DNA of 54,626 bases from positions 1 through 54,626 of IMG/VR virus record IMGVR_UViG_3300027868_000010, one strand, 5' to 3'. A program made the translations under genes and the position numbers. How positions within the stretch are numbered: the first letter of the stretch is position 1; each line of letters starts with the position of its first letter. The stretch comes from a virus. The notes under the pieces were generated by a model. It was not told where the DNA came from and searched no databases. It worked only from the letters and a program-made list of their open reading frames with translations. Below, in pieces: positions 15,512-25,702 of the stretch.

Positions 15512-18247
15512 ATGGCATTTAATATCGGCATCAACATTACCGCCAACAACAAGACCAACGCTCCGCTCAAGCAAGCGGAGAAGAACGTCGACAAGATTGG
15601 CAAGACGGCGAAGCGGGCGACGAGTTCGATCAAGGGCTTCCGACTGGCACTTGGTCTGCTCGCCGTTGGCACGCTTGTCCGTGTGTCGAAGGGCCTTGTC
15701 CAGGTCATCGGTGATATGCAGCAGATGTTCATTCGTTTGACCGCCGTCGAGGGTGGAGCCAAGAAGGCGCGCGTGACATTCGACAGATTATTTAAGACGT
15801 TCGGCTCAACCCCATTCTCAATTGACGCGGTTACTGATAGTTTCACGCGACTGCGCGCCGCCGGCATTGAAAGCGAGGTCGCGTTCCGATCCATTCAGTT
15901 CGGCGCTGACGCCATCGCTGCGTTTGGTGGAACGTCCGAGGAATTGAAACGGTTCTCGATTGGTCTCCAGCAGGTCGCTGGTAAGGGTGTCCTGTCGATG
16001 GAAGAATTGCGCCAGCAGATTGGTGAAGCCCTGCCTGTCGCCATGCGCGTGTTCGCCACTGAGAGCGGCAAGTCGATCTCCCAGGTCATCGCCGCCGTCG
16101 AGAAGGGTGAGATCGCATCGCTTGACTTCATCACGACATTGAATTCTGGTTTGGAAAAAGAGTTCGGCGGCTTCGCGCAGAGCCTGGGTAGCACCGTTCT
16201 TGGTTCTATCCAGGGGGCGTTCTCCAAAGCGAAGAAGGCCCTGTTCGAATTCTCTGACGCCAACACCGACGTGACCGCTCGCCTCGCCGCTACGTTCCAG
16301 AACATCGGAACGGCGACTGCCGACTGGATCAAAACCCTCAATCAAGATGACGTCGATAAGTTTTTCAGTCTCCTTGTTCAGGGTGTGGACGTCGTCAAGG
16401 TAATGGTAGAGGCGTTGAGGATTTTGGCGAACGGTGTTATCTGGCTGTCTCAAAAAATATCCAATATTAATAAAGACTGGAACGAGTTTTTCACGGTTAT
16501 CAAGACTGGGTTCGCTGGGTTTGGAGAATTGTTCAGCACGGCAGACGATCCAACCCCTAAGTTTTTGACCGACGAGCAAGTTGCCAAGACGATAAGGGAT
16601 ACCTCTGACGCAGCTAAAGGCGCGGCGAACAGTATGACCCTGTTCGGCAAAGAGATCATCGGAACCAAAGAACAGGCCGATGCAATTCAGGAAAGCCTGG
16701 ACAAGGTCAAAAACAGAACCGACAAGTCTCGCTTCGCAATCGAAGGTTTGGGGAAGGTAGCAACGCGCTCGCGCGAACAGCTTCGCGACATGGACAAAGC
16801 CTTGAAGGCAGGGTCAGCAGCCGCTTCGACATTCCCATTTATAAAAACTGCCGAGACAGGTCTGAACCGAATTAACAAACTGCTTGGAACGCTGAAGTCG
16901 AGTAGGAAGAAGCTTGCCGATCTCAAGGCTAAGCCCATCCTGAGTGAGCGGGACGTCGCAAACATTAAAGCCCTGTCCTCCGAGATTGCAGACTTCGAAG
17001 GGTTGGCTGCGAGCGCCAGGAAAGAAATTCAGAAGACGAGAGATATCGCATTGTCCAAGGAGGTTGCGAAGGTCAACGCTCGCACTGGTGAAGTGCTCGA
17101 GAAATACAGGAAACTGACGCAGGGAACCGACGAGTGGAAGAACAAGATCGACGCGGTCAATGCGAAGTTCAAAGATATCGGAGCCGACATTGCGAAGCAG
17201 ATACAGCTGGAGAAGGCCCTGCTCGCCGCTGGTGCTGCTGATCTTGGTCAACTCGATAGGTTGCTCGCCGCCCAGAAGTCTATCAACGCCGAGAACTTAA
17301 AAGCAGTGGACCTGATCCGCGAACAGAAGGAATTGCGGTCTCAGACACTCGCCATTCAGATGAAGTTGAACGACGCGCAGACCAAGGCGCAGGTCACTCA
17401 GTTGAACCGTCAGGCGCGCGGTGGCCTCGCCATCCTTACGTCAAGTGAACGTGGCGACGAGGTCGAAGATCGCCGGAACGAACTGAACATTTCCATCCTT
17501 CAAACCAAAAAACAGATCGCGCAGATCAACGAGAAGCTTAAGAAGGCGACTGGTGATCAAGCCAAGTTCCTCGAGAACCAGAAGGCGAACCTCGAGAAGG
17601 TTGCGGCGGCGCAGAACAATGCCCTGGCAGCTACCACTGAGGCCGGCCTCCTTGCTCGTGACCTGTGGCTGGGCGTGCGCGACGCGATGGACAGCGTATT
17701 GAACGACGGCATCAAGGGCTTGATCAAGGGAACGACGACGTTCGCAGAGGTCACACAGGCTGCGTTCGACAAGATCACCGACGCGGCTATCGACTATCTG
17801 ATCGAGCTTGTCAAAATTCAACTCCGCACCGCTGCGATCAACGCGCTCAATTCTCAGAACAGTAGCGGTGGCGGTGGTGGTGGTGGTGGTGGAGATGGTA
17901 GCAGCGCGCTCTTCAAAACCATCGGTGGTCTCGCCGCGTCATTCTTCGGTGGCTCTGCCAATGGCAACGCGTTCAAGGGCAAGGTCAAGCCGTTCGCAGA
18001 TGGCGGCATCATTCGTGGTCCGACGATGTTCGGTCTCGCTGGCGAGGCTGGCACCGAAGCGATCATGCCGTTGACGCGCGTGGGTGGTAAGCTTGGTGTG
18101 AAGTCTGACGGCAGTGGTGGTGGAGACAATTTCAATATCACAATTCAGGCCATCGATCAGAAGTCTGGAGCCGAGTTCCTTCGCAGCAACTCCGACCAGA
18201 TCGCCAGGGCCATGCAGTCTCAGCGAAACCTGAACCGAGGACGATAA
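15512..18247 (+). CDS. Tape measure protein
   Basis: This 911-residue protein sets tail length. It is largely helical. Residues 1-230 match the tape measure N-terminal domain (IGDMQQMFIRLTAVEGGAKK, FGGTSEELKRFSIGLQQVAG, LPVAMRVFATESGKSISQV). There are hydrophobic segments and long coiled coils (QTKKQIAQINEKLKKATGD), then a poly-Gly stretch of nine near residue 795 and the common C-terminal motif PFADGGIIRGPTMFGLAGEAG. The start ATG at 15512 is one base after the stop of the frameshifted chaperone. At roughly 1.5 angstrom per residue the tail would be near 135 nm; this is a rule-of-thumb estimate. Confidence 0.92.
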   Translation: MAFNIGINITANNKTNAPLKQAEKNVDKIGKTAKRATSSIKGFRLALGLLAVGTLVRVSKGLVQVIGDMQQMFIRLTAVEGGAKKARVTFDRLFKTFGSTPFSIDAVTDSFTRLRAAGIESEVAFRSIQFGADAIAAFGGTSEELKRFSIGLQQVAGKGVLSMEELRQQIGEALPVAMRVFATESGKSISQVIAAVEKGEIASLDFITTLNSGLEKEFGGFAQSLGSTVLGSIQGAFSKAKKALFEFSDANTDVTARLAATFQNIGTATADWIKTLNQDDVDKFFSLLVQGVDVVKVMVEALRILANGVIWLSQKISNINKDWNEFFTVIKTGFAGFGELFSTADDPTPKFLTDEQVAKTIRDTSDAAKGAANSMTLFGKEIIGTKEQADAIQESLDKVKNRTDKSRFAIEGLGKVATRSREQLRDMDKALKAGSAAASTFPFIKTAETGLNRINKLLGTLKSSRKKLADLKAKPILSERDVANIKALSSEIADFEGLAASARKEIQKTRDIALSKEVAKVNARTGEVLEKYRKLTQGTDEWKNKIDAVNAKFKDIGADIAKQIQLEKALLAAGAADLGQLDRLLAAQKSINAENLKAVDLIREQKELRSQTLAIQMKLNDAQTKAQVTQLNRQARGGLAILTSSERGDEVEDRRNELNISILQTKKQIAQINEKLKKATGDQAKFLENQKANLEKVAAAQNNALAATTEAGLLARDLWLGVRDAMDSVLNDGIKGLIKGTTTFAEVTQAAFDKITDAAIDYLIELVKIQLRTAAINALNSQNSSGGGGGGGGGDGSSALFKTIGGLAASFFGGSANGNAFKGKVKPFADGGIIRGPTMFGLAGEAGTEAIMPLTRVGGKLGVKSDGSGGGDNFNITIQAIDQKSGAEFLRSNSDQIARAMQSQRNLNRGR

Positions 18248-18248
18248 G

Positions 18249-18827
18249 ATGGCTCTCAATATCTTCCCGACATCACCCCTGCCCGCTGGCTTAAATCGTG
18301 AGTGGGCCTGGAACGAGAATATCGCTCAGTATGATAGCGGCGAGCAGCAGGGGATTTCTCCCTGGATACGTCCGCTCGCCCGGTACTCTGTGCCGTGGAA
18401 GAACATCAGCGACTTAACGCAGGATGGACTTTCGAGCTTCTACAATTTACAGAAGGGTCGAACCACTCCGTTCCTTATGAAAGACCCGGATGAGTTCCGC
18501 GTCAACTCTGTCTTCGTTACATCGGGCGCTGTCACGGAACCAGCCAGCCTGGGGATGTTTGATCTGTCTTCGTTCTTCATGCGCGTGGACACCACGACCA
18601 TTGGATCGATGACGTCGAATAAATCTGGTTTCGTTACACTCGGCAACGAATACGATTACGATCAAGACACGGGGAACCTCACGGTCAAGAGTATCGACAC
18701 GGATGACTATTGGACGGCTACGTCTCTGCAACATTTCAAGAAGTGCGTGTTCGACAGCAAGTACCAAGAGAACGTCATCATCTGGGGCCAGTTTTCAATC
18801 AGGCTGGCGATAAAGGAATTGCCATGA
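18249..18827 (+). CDS. Distal tail protein (DUF2460-like)
   Basis: This 192-residue protein follows the tape measure and has the opening and middle of DUF2460/TIGR02217-type distal tail proteins: LPAGLNREWAWNENIAQYDSG and SFYNLQKGRTTPFLMKDPDEF, the latter like the family's Gly-Arg-Phe-Asp-Pro core. It probably forms the ring connecting the tail tube and the baseplate hub. In the Rhodobacter gene transfer agent a DUF2460 gene holds the same position, before DUF2163 and NlpC/P60 genes. Confidence 0.72.
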   Translation: MALNIFPTSPLPAGLNREWAWNENIAQYDSGEQQGISPWIRPLARYSVPWKNISDLTQDGLSSFYNLQKGRTTPFLMKDPDEFRVNSVFVTSGAVTEPASLGMFDLSSFFMRVDTTTIGSMTSNKSGFVTLGNEYDYDQDTGNLTVKSIDTDDYWTATSLQHFKKCVFDSKYQENVIIWGQFSIRLAIKELP

Positions 18828-19690
18828 GCCGCACTCTTCCAAGTTCTGCGTTCTTCGACAAGCTTCAAGAAGACGCCGTGACAATGTGCGAGCTGATCGA
18901 CCTGGAGACGAAGGGGCCGAGCTTCCACTGGACGACGAATAATGCGCCGGTAACATATACGTTATCAGGAACTCTCACAGAATATTTGCCGTTCCCCGGT
19001 CGCACCGTGTCGGGCGTGAAGGAAGACACTGACCTGGGCGTGAGCATCGTCGACTTCGTCATGGCGAACACGGGTGCGATCCTGTCAGAGCTTATCGTGG
19101 CGAATGACTTTGATATGGCGACGTTGAAGGTGGGTCGGATATTCCCTGATACTCCGGACTTCGGACGCTACGAACTTTTTCAGGGAAAGCTTGGAGATAT
19201 TTCTTATGACAGGAACCAGCTTAGCGGACAGGCTCGTGGAACGTATGGGTCAGGGAACACTCGGTGGCCGTATTATAACTACCAGGACACCTGTGTCTGG
19301 CGTTTTGGGGGAACCGGGTGCGGGTTTGACACGTCTTCTGTTACTCTCACGCTTGAGACTACGTCTATCGATGTCGCGTCCTCTACGCAAATCGCGATAC
19401 TGGCAGGGTCCGGTACTCTGACACTCAGCTACGACAACGGTCGCTTCGACTTCGGACGCTTCACCGTAACAGGCGGCGTCAACTCAGGGCACGCGAGAAC
19501 GATCAGGGCCCACACGGGAGACCTTCTTCTCCTGTCCCATCCCCTGCCGGTCAATAGCATCGGCGGTATGGTCGCCACGATCTTTCCAGGTTGCCGCAAG
19601 CGGAGGGTTGCAGACTGCCACTCTCTTTATGATAACTCGTCAGCATTTTTGGGATTTGAATGGATACCGATACAAGAAGACGCCTTTTAG
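18824..19690 (+). CDS. Baseplate hub protein (DUF2163/BR0599 type)
   Basis: This 288-residue protein fits the DUF2163 family: an N-terminal segment with AVTMCELIDLETKGPSFHWT, the core YELFQGKLGDISYDRNQ, a Cys-containing stretch (DTCVWRFGGTGCGFDTSS) and the C-terminal FPGCRKRRVADCHSLYDNS with GFEWIP near the end. These Cys residues may bind a metal or iron-sulfur cluster in relatives. It assembles at the tail tip. The ATG overlaps the previous stop (ATGA), and the end overlaps the peptidase gene by 31 bases. Confidence 0.82.
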   Translation: MSRTLPSSAFFDKLQEDAVTMCELIDLETKGPSFHWTTNNAPVTYTLSGTLTEYLPFPGRTVSGVKEDTDLGVSIVDFVMANTGAILSELIVANDFDMATLKVGRIFPDTPDFGRYELFQGKLGDISYDRNQLSGQARGTYGSGNTRWPYYNYQDTCVWRFGGTGCGFDTSSVTLTLETTSIDVASSTQIAILAGSGTLTLSYDNGRFDFGRFTVTGGVNSGHARTIRAHTGDLLLLSHPLPVNSIGGMVATIFPGCRKRRVADCHSLYDNSSAFLGFEWIPIQEDAF

Positions 19691-20136
19691 ATGGCGAGCT
19701 TTGGCGACAGTATGTTGTTGACGAAGCCAAGACGTGGCTTGGAACTCCCTATCAACACAAGGGTAGGGTCAAAGGGATTGGTTGTGACTGTGGGGGAATC
19801 GTCTATCAAATATATAACCCCCTCATTGGACCCTTTAAGCCCTTTCCCAAGGACTACGCTCAAGACTGGTCAGTACATCGCGATGACGACGTCTATATGG
19901 ATTTCATCCTGCCATACGTGACCGAGGTTCAGAAACCGTTCTTGGGTGGGCTTGCTATGTTCAAGATCGGCAGGAACTTCTGCCATGCTGCGATTATCAC
20001 GGGGAGGAACAAATATCTCCATGCCTGGGGTCGCACTCAGCATGGGTGTGTGACGGAGACGGGCAAAGACTTCTTCCGTATGGGCAACGGTGGTAAGCTT
20101 CGCGAAGTGAAATATTTTGATGTGAAAAAGACATGA
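19660..20136 (+). CDS. NlpC/P60 tail-tip peptidase
   Basis: This 158-residue protein belongs to the NlpC/P60 cysteine peptidases. The catalytic Cys is in GIGCDCGGIV (Cys44), preceded by TWLGTPYQHKG; the His lies in FCHAAIITG near residue 108, and a YLHAW segment follows. It probably cuts peptidoglycan peptides during DNA entry. Its place between the DUF2163 hub gene and the large tail hub matches the gene transfer agent arrangement. It overlaps the previous gene by 31 bases, and its stop overlaps the next start (ATGA). Confidence 0.87.
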   Translation: MDTDTRRRLLDGELWRQYVVDEAKTWLGTPYQHKGRVKGIGCDCGGIVYQIYNPLIGPFKPFPKDYAQDWSVHRDDDVYMDFILPYVTEVQKPFLGGLAMFKIGRNFCHAAIITGRNKYLHAWGRTQHGCVTETGKDFFRMGNGGKLREVKYFDVKKT

Positions 20137-23100
20137 CACTCAGACAGGCAGGACAGGGCGCTTTCGGTGCAATTGGCGCATATTTCGGTGGACCTCTCGG
20201 TTTCTCAATCGGGTGGATGGTCGGCGGCTGGGTATTCGGTGAGGAAGAGGAAGATCAAAATCAAATCTTCGACCCCGGCGCACAGGAGATGCCTCGCATA
20301 AATCAGGCTTTGCGAGGGACCACGATGCCCATACTATTCGGCACCAATCGGGTGTCGAGCAATATCGTATGGCAAAATAATTTCACGGTTCTACGTCACG
20401 AGAGCAACCAGAGCGCGGGTGGTGGTGGTAAGGGCGGCGGCTCCGGTGGTGGCAAGGGCGGCGCAAAGTCTTCTGCCACACAGGCGAGCTATGAATATAA
20501 ATGGGATTTGCTCTATCACTTTGGAATGTCCCCTGTTCGGGTTGACATCTTCGGCGGCTGGCTTGGGGCCGACAGGCTGAACGACGACACACTCGTCGCG
20601 ATCTCTCGCGGCTCGTCCAGCAGCATCAACTTCTTCAAGTCTGATATCGACCGTCCTCAAAACGCTGCGCTCACGTTTGAAGAAGCTCACTTCGCTCACG
20701 CTTTCCCAACCGCTGACCAGGGTCAGGCGGACAACTGGGCGCACTTCGCAACGGTCGTGGGTCTTCCTCACCGCTTCCCATATACTTCGTACCTTGGTAT
20801 CAAGCAATTGAACCTTGGGTCAAGCCCCAGTATCCCACAGCTGTCGTTTGAGATTGGACCCGGCGACGCAGGCATTACATTCGACAGCGCATACATCGGT
20901 GACATCGGCTCTGGTGTGACCGACTCACGCATGGCTGGTCAGGCGATGGTCGAAGGTGCGGATGGAAATCACTATCTCATAGTCGGCGCGAACGGCGGCT
21001 CGACTGCCATTGGCGTTATCCGCGCGGAAGATGGAACACTGACGGATAGTATTACAGCAGCCGAAGTAGACGCCCTTGCCACCTCTGCGGGTCTTGACCC
21101 CGGGGCAGCTTACACGTTCACCAGTAAGACGAGTGGCGCTGCTATCGGTGGCACGAATTATTTCCTAGTTTACGGTCAGGACATCGGTGCCGGTTCCCGA
21201 GCAAACCACGCGTTCGTTCTGTGTCAGATTAATGCCAGCGGTCTTGTTGAGCAGGTCGGCGGGTATCAGGGCGACAGCAACGATATCGGTTCGAACATCA
21301 CGGTTTGGCTCCGCTTGGGTATTTCTGGTGCTGGTACGGCGGCGGAACCGCTGGTCCTTGCGTATCAGAACTCTGTCAGCGCCAGCCGCGACTTCCAAAT
21401 GCTCACCCTGCCCTCTGTCACCACGATGCTGGGGACATTTGTTGAAGATAGCGGAACGTATGAGATCGATGCTCGCACCGCAGATTTGACTGGTCAGGTT
21501 GGAGAATATTTCGGTATCCATCAGTCGTCTCGTGGCTATGAGGCGTTCGGCTGGTTCGTCGGCGTTGTTGATTTGTCGTCTGGAAATTACAACACTCGCT
21601 ACTATTTCTATATCGGTAAGGCCGACGTCGAGGCGGACAACGACACTCCCGCCGCGTCGGATGCAAACTCATACGTCAACACGAACAAGGCGACGTATCC
21701 GAATGGGTGGATAGCCTATTTTGATTGCGGTGTTGTGGCAGATGGTTCGCCCGTATCTATCAGTTCACCCGTTGTGGCGAACGCCGACTTCATCGACAAC
21801 ACCACCCAGGTTGCCAACGTCCCGTTCGATGATGCAGGGGAGAATATCGACGGCACCGTGGATGACAACGACGACTATGACCCTGCTCCCTTCGTTGAGA
21901 TCGTCACGAGCGGCGAGGCTGCTGGCGCGACCCTGGTTGTGTTCGCGAAGAGCTTCACTGGTTCGGAAGACTTGACACCGAGCGGCGCATATTCAAAGGC
22001 TCGCCTGTATATTTTCAATCCGATATCTGGTCTGTATACTCAGCATGGAGCCGGCGAGGGGAATACATATGACACGGTTGACGACGTCGGCGTCGTGAGC
22101 CGATATAATTATACGCCAAGCTGGAGGTTCCTGACCCTCAATCAGGAAACCAAGGTCGCATATGTGATCGAGGACAACACGTCTTCTGACGTAGCGATGG
22201 ATGGAGTTGTCGTTACGTCTAAGTTCGGCGACTATAACATCGGTGGCGGCGAAGACGTTCTCCCTCCTTATATCATCTATGAAATCCTGACCAACCCGGC
22301 GTTCGGCGTTGGTATTCCGACGTCGGCTATCGACACGACTTCATATCACCTTGCCCTCCAGTATTGTGACTCCGAGGACATCCGCGTCAGCACCATCTAC
22401 AATCGTGAGGCGGGCTACTTGTCCCATATCAAATTGCTATTGGGAACTTATGGCGGCTTTCTTACCAATGTCGGCGGCGTCTATAAATTTGGTCTGCAAG
22501 ATTTGTCAACCGACCCCGTCAGGGTGATCGACAATGACCACCTTCTGATCACCGACGAGGGCGAGGCCCCCGTCACCGTGACGCGTATGGCGAGGCAGGA
22601 GGGTGCCAATAAGGTCAAGGTTAACTATCTGGATCGTGAACTGGAATATCGCCAGAACTTTATCGAGGTCAACGACGAGGTCGACCAGGATTTGAACGGC
22701 ATTCGCCCGCGTGAGTTCCCGCCGAAGTTCGTCATGTCTGAAAAGACAGCCAACAAGATTGCCATCCGCACACTGTGGTCGAACCTGTATGCCAAGAGCG
22801 TGTTCGCTATCAAGCTTGGTCCCAAGGATTCTGACCTGGAGCCGGGAGACGTGTTCACCCTGGTGGATAGCTTCCATCCCGATCCGGCGTTGAACACTGG
22901 TGTCCGCGTCCGCCTCGTGACATGGGAAGAGACCGACACGATGGTGTTCGACGTGACCGCGGTTGAAGAGGTCCAGTATGTCAACGTCGGAACGCTGGCG
23001 ATCAACTCAGCGGGTGTCCAAACGAAGAATTCTCTGTTCGGTCCCGCACGTGCCCCGGCGAATTTCCAGATGTATGAACTGCCGCAGGAATTCCAGGGTG

Positions 23101-24128
23101 CTAACCCGCAGCTGTTCGTTGGCTGGAACCAGTTGAGTGCGTCGATGGGCGCTCGCCTCTACGTGTCCGCCGACAACGTTTCCTTCGCCAAGGCCGACGA
23201 GATACAGCCCTATGCCATCGGTGGCATCATGGCCGATGCTCTCCCTGCTCGCGACCCTGGTCACATCGAAGAGAACGTTCGGGTTTACCTAATGCCCGAC
23301 ACGCGCAGCACAGATACGCAAACAGGGTTCAATTCAAACTCGGCAGTCTTTGTCCAGACACATGCTCTCGATGACGTGGGCGGCGCGGCCCGCGCAATGG
23401 GTGGTGGTAACATCTGGATCGGTTCTGAAATGATGGCCTACGAAGGCGTCAACCTAATCGGGCAGAATGACTACCGCTTCGACAAGCTCTATCGCGGCTG
23501 GGGTGGAACACATATCCATGCCCACTCGTCGGGCGACTTCTGGCACAAGCATGCCGGTGGCATCTTCACGCGCCCATACAATGAGGACAAGATCGGCACG
23601 ACCATCTATTACAAGGTGACCCCGTTCAACTTCAATGGAGTGGAATATGACATCGCATCCATCGACGCGAAGAGCCATCAAATCGGCGGTGATTTCTTTA
23701 AACCGCAGGTACAACCCCCAATTCATACTTTCGTGGAAAGCCTTATCACGGGAACGGCGTCGGACCAGCTGGGTGCGCTTGAATTCAAGCACGTCCATTC
23801 TTCCGGAACCGCAGTAACATTCACGTGGCCTGACGCCGCTCGTCAAAAGGGATACGGTGCCGGTGGACACGGGACTGGATTATATGGACGCTTCGTTACG
23901 GACACGACTAGTCACCAGTGGCGTGTTCAGGTACTATCATCGGATCAGAGCACGGTGGTAAGGTGCGTGACGGTTGACAGCGGCTTCTACGTTTACAGCT
24001 TGGCTACCAACTCGGAAGATTTCAATGGGTGGCAGGGATCATTCTCTGTTCGGGTCACCCCATACAACGATATCGGGGATGCTCTCCGCAATCGAACCAA
24101 ACGACTTCAACTGTTTGAACAGGTGTAA
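20133..24128 (+). CDS. Large central tail hub / host specificity protein
   Basis: This 1331-residue protein is the largest in the genome. It opens with a Gly-rich, membrane-like segment (AFGAIGAYFGGPLGFSIGWMVGGWVFG) then an acidic patch and INQALRGTTMPILFGTNRVSSNI, a pattern of J-like/GTA gp15-like tail hub proteins. A Gly/Lys linker follows near residue 95. Residues 690-960 (VLPPYIIYEILTNPAFGVG, YLSHIKLLLGTYGGFL) match the phage tail hub domain, and later parts look like fibronectin or beta-sandwich modules. It would close the tail tip and help recognise or penetrate the cell. Its start overlaps the peptidase stop. Confidence 0.85.
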   Translation: MTLRQAGQGAFGAIGAYFGGPLGFSIGWMVGGWVFGEEEEDQNQIFDPGAQEMPRINQALRGTTMPILFGTNRVSSNIVWQNNFTVLRHESNQSAGGGGKGGGSGGGKGGAKSSATQASYEYKWDLLYHFGMSPVRVDIFGGWLGADRLNDDTLVAISRGSSSSINFFKSDIDRPQNAALTFEEAHFAHAFPTADQGQADNWAHFATVVGLPHRFPYTSYLGIKQLNLGSSPSIPQLSFEIGPGDAGITFDSAYIGDIGSGVTDSRMAGQAMVEGADGNHYLIVGANGGSTAIGVIRAEDGTLTDSITAAEVDALATSAGLDPGAAYTFTSKTSGAAIGGTNYFLVYGQDIGAGSRANHAFVLCQINASGLVEQVGGYQGDSNDIGSNITVWLRLGISGAGTAAEPLVLAYQNSVSASRDFQMLTLPSVTTMLGTFVEDSGTYEIDARTADLTGQVGEYFGIHQSSRGYEAFGWFVGVVDLSSGNYNTRYYFYIGKADVEADNDTPAASDANSYVNTNKATYPNGWIAYFDCGVVADGSPVSISSPVVANADFIDNTTQVANVPFDDAGENIDGTVDDNDDYDPAPFVEIVTSGEAAGATLVVFAKSFTGSEDLTPSGAYSKARLYIFNPISGLYTQHGAGEGNTYDTVDDVGVVSRYNYTPSWRFLTLNQETKVAYVIEDNTSSDVAMDGVVVTSKFGDYNIGGGEDVLPPYIIYEILTNPAFGVGIPTSAIDTTSYHLALQYCDSEDIRVSTIYNREAGYLSHIKLLLGTYGGFLTNVGGVYKFGLQDLSTDPVRVIDNDHLLITDEGEAPVTVTRMARQEGANKVKVNYLDRELEYRQNFIEVNDEVDQDLNGIRPREFPPKFVMSEKTANKIAIRTLWSNLYAKSVFAIKLGPKDSDLEPGDVFTLVDSFHPDPALNTGVRVRLVTWEETDTMVFDVTAVEEVQYVNVGTLAINSAGVQTKNSLFGPARAPANFQMYELPQEFQGANPQLFVGWNQLSASMGARLYVSADNVSFAKADEIQPYAIGGIMADALPARDPGHIEENVRVYLMPDTRSTDTQTGFNSNSAVFVQTHALDDVGGAARAMGGGNIWIGSEMMAYEGVNLIGQNDYRFDKLYRGWGGTHIHAHSSGDFWHKHAGGIFTRPYNEDKIGTTIYYKVTPFNFNGVEYDIASIDAKSHQIGGDFFKPQVQPPIHTFVESLITGTASDQLGALEFKHVHSSGTAVTFTWPDAARQKGYGAGGHGTGLYGRFVTDTTSHQWRVQVLSSDQSTVVRCVTVDSGFYVYSLATNSEDFNGWQGSFSVRVTPYNDIGDALRNRTKRLQLFEQV

Positions 24129-24130
24129 TC

Positions 24131-24925
24131 ATGGCGACAGACCAAAATAATTTTGACCAGCCGAGTGCTGGACAGGCCGATTGGGATAGCTCAATCAACG
24201 GCAACTTCGGTATTCTGGAGACTGGCTTCCGAGCCAAGGGACAGGTCGGGGAAGACGTCAACACTGGCGACATTCTCACCGTGGGGTCGGATGGCTTCTG
24301 CCTTCGGTTCGATCCGAACAGCGAGGATATCGCTCCTCACCTTATGACTGTCAGCGCATTGTCGTCCGGTGACGAGGCGAACTTCGTATCGTTCGGTAGC
24401 GTGCGGTCCCTGGGCGTGTGGTCGAATGTGATCCCCGGGCACGACGTGTTCGTATCGGTCCTCACCCCGGGTATGGTTGTGTCCAGCTACAGCGCAGCCA
24501 ACAGACCTGTCGGGGTGGCCCACTATGAGGATGGCTTCGTGTTCAATCCGAACCATCACATCTTCCCCCAGAACGTCGCCACGGTCACCAGCATCGACAC
24601 CGTGAATGGCTCCCTGCATCTATTCCAGGTCGACGTCGGTCGCGCCGGCTGGAACCGTCAAATCCATATGGTTGGCGACAGCGGAGACCTCACCAGTCTG
24701 AGATTTTTTTCGAATAGCTCACGTTTGGATGCCGATTTGTTGTTTTCAACCGTCAGCGGGGGCGTTACTGTTGTCGGAAGCCACATTGATCAGCTGGGCT
24801 TCCCGTATTACAACACGGACCCGTCGACATATAGCGGATTGATCTACGGCGAGTTGACCACGATGTCTCTCTCGGTCGCGTCAGACTTCGTCGGCATTTC
24901 TCTCCAGATGGAGCGATATCGATGA
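24131..24925 (+). CDS. Tail-tip associated protein, function unknown
   Basis: This 264-residue protein starts MATDQNNFDQPSAGQADWDSSINGNFGILETGF; this kind of opening is common in phage fibre and baseplate proteins that follow the hub gene. The middle (GDILTVGSDGFCLRFDPNS, PGHDVFVSVLTPGMVVSSYS) suggests a small beta-barrel, and the end is beta-rich. No enzyme motif is visible. It probably links the hub to the lectin-like fibre gene next door, which starts on an ATGA overlap. Confidence 0.68.
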   Translation: MATDQNNFDQPSAGQADWDSSINGNFGILETGFRAKGQVGEDVNTGDILTVGSDGFCLRFDPNSEDIAPHLMTVSALSSGDEANFVSFGSVRSLGVWSNVIPGHDVFVSVLTPGMVVSSYSAANRPVGVAHYEDGFVFNPNHHIFPQNVATVTSIDTVNGSLHLFQVDVGRAGWNRQIHMVGDSGDLTSLRFFSNSSRLDADLLFSTVSGGVTVVGSHIDQLGFPYYNTDPSTYSGLIYGELTTMSLSVASDFVGISLQMERYR

Positions 24926-25701
24926 CCCGGTCGTTCCCAAATTGGGATGGTCGTGACTTCCCGATCCCAGGGAACACGACACGCTTCCCCAATGGCGGCA
25001 CCCCGTATAGCAACGCCACGGGCGACCCCAATTGGGACGAGGTCATATGCCTCATGGGCTTCGAGGATGGCAACGGCGCGACCCCGACCGACGAGAGTGA
25101 CGTCTCCCCTGCCCTCGCCAACATCACCAATATATCCAACGCCGCTGTCAGCACGGGTGCTGCCAAGTTCGGCGGCGGCGCTTTGACGCTCGACGGCAAC
25201 CTGGACATGGTTGAATGGGACGACCATGCGGATTTCTCTTTCGGATCGCTGGACTTCACAATTGAAATGTGGATGTCGAAGAGCGATCTGAGTAGCGGTG
25301 TGTTCATGTCAAAGTATGCGTCTACTGTTCCTCAAGCGGAATGGTATTTCAGTCACACTGGCGTAAATCTCCAGTTCCTGTTTTACTATGGAACTGGTGC
25401 GAGTAGCTATCAATTAATAACGCAGTCTTGGGCCGTCAATACAAATACCTGGGAGCACGTGGCGGTTGACAGGGTTGGTCATAAATTTTATCTGTATCAC
25501 AACGGCACCATGATCTCCAGTGCAACCTTCACTGGTCGTGTTCTCAAGGATACGACGGAACCCGTCAGGATCGGCGGTCGAGACCACCCCACCCCGCTAT
25601 ATCACAAGGGTTGGATCGACGAACTACGCGTCACCAGGGGAACAGGGCGGTACGGCGGCGTCGACTTCACACCAGCAATCCAACCATTCAAAAGGTTTTA
25701 A
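24922..25701 (+). CDS. LamG/concanavalin-like tail fibre protein
   Basis: This 259-residue protein has a short N-terminal arm (MTRSFPNWDGRDFPIPGN) and a LamG-type lectin domain from about residue 35: VICLMGFEDGN, STGAAKFGGGALTLDG, FSFGSLDFTIEMWMSKSD, NTWEHVAVDRVGHKFYLYHNG and GWIDELRVTRGTGRY. This is the standard order of strands. It probably binds a host surface glycan. It is the last gene of the tail block; a promoter for the next block starts within two bases of its stop. Confidence 0.82.
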   Translation: MTRSFPNWDGRDFPIPGNTTRFPNGGTPYSNATGDPNWDEVICLMGFEDGNGATPTDESDVSPALANITNISNAAVSTGAAKFGGGALTLDGNLDMVEWDDHADFSFGSLDFTIEMWMSKSDLSSGVFMSKYASTVPQAEWYFSHTGVNLQFLFYYGTGASSYQLITQSWAVNTNTWEHVAVDRVGHKFYLYHNGTMISSATFTGRVLKDTTEPVRIGGRDHPTPLYHKGWIDELRVTRGTGRYGGVDFTPAIQPFKRF

Positions 25702-25702
25702 C

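Noticed and set aside
17865-17895. GGT/GGC simple repeat as a regulatory element
   Set aside because: It encodes the poly-Gly linker of the tape measure protein, a common feature, so no other role is needed.
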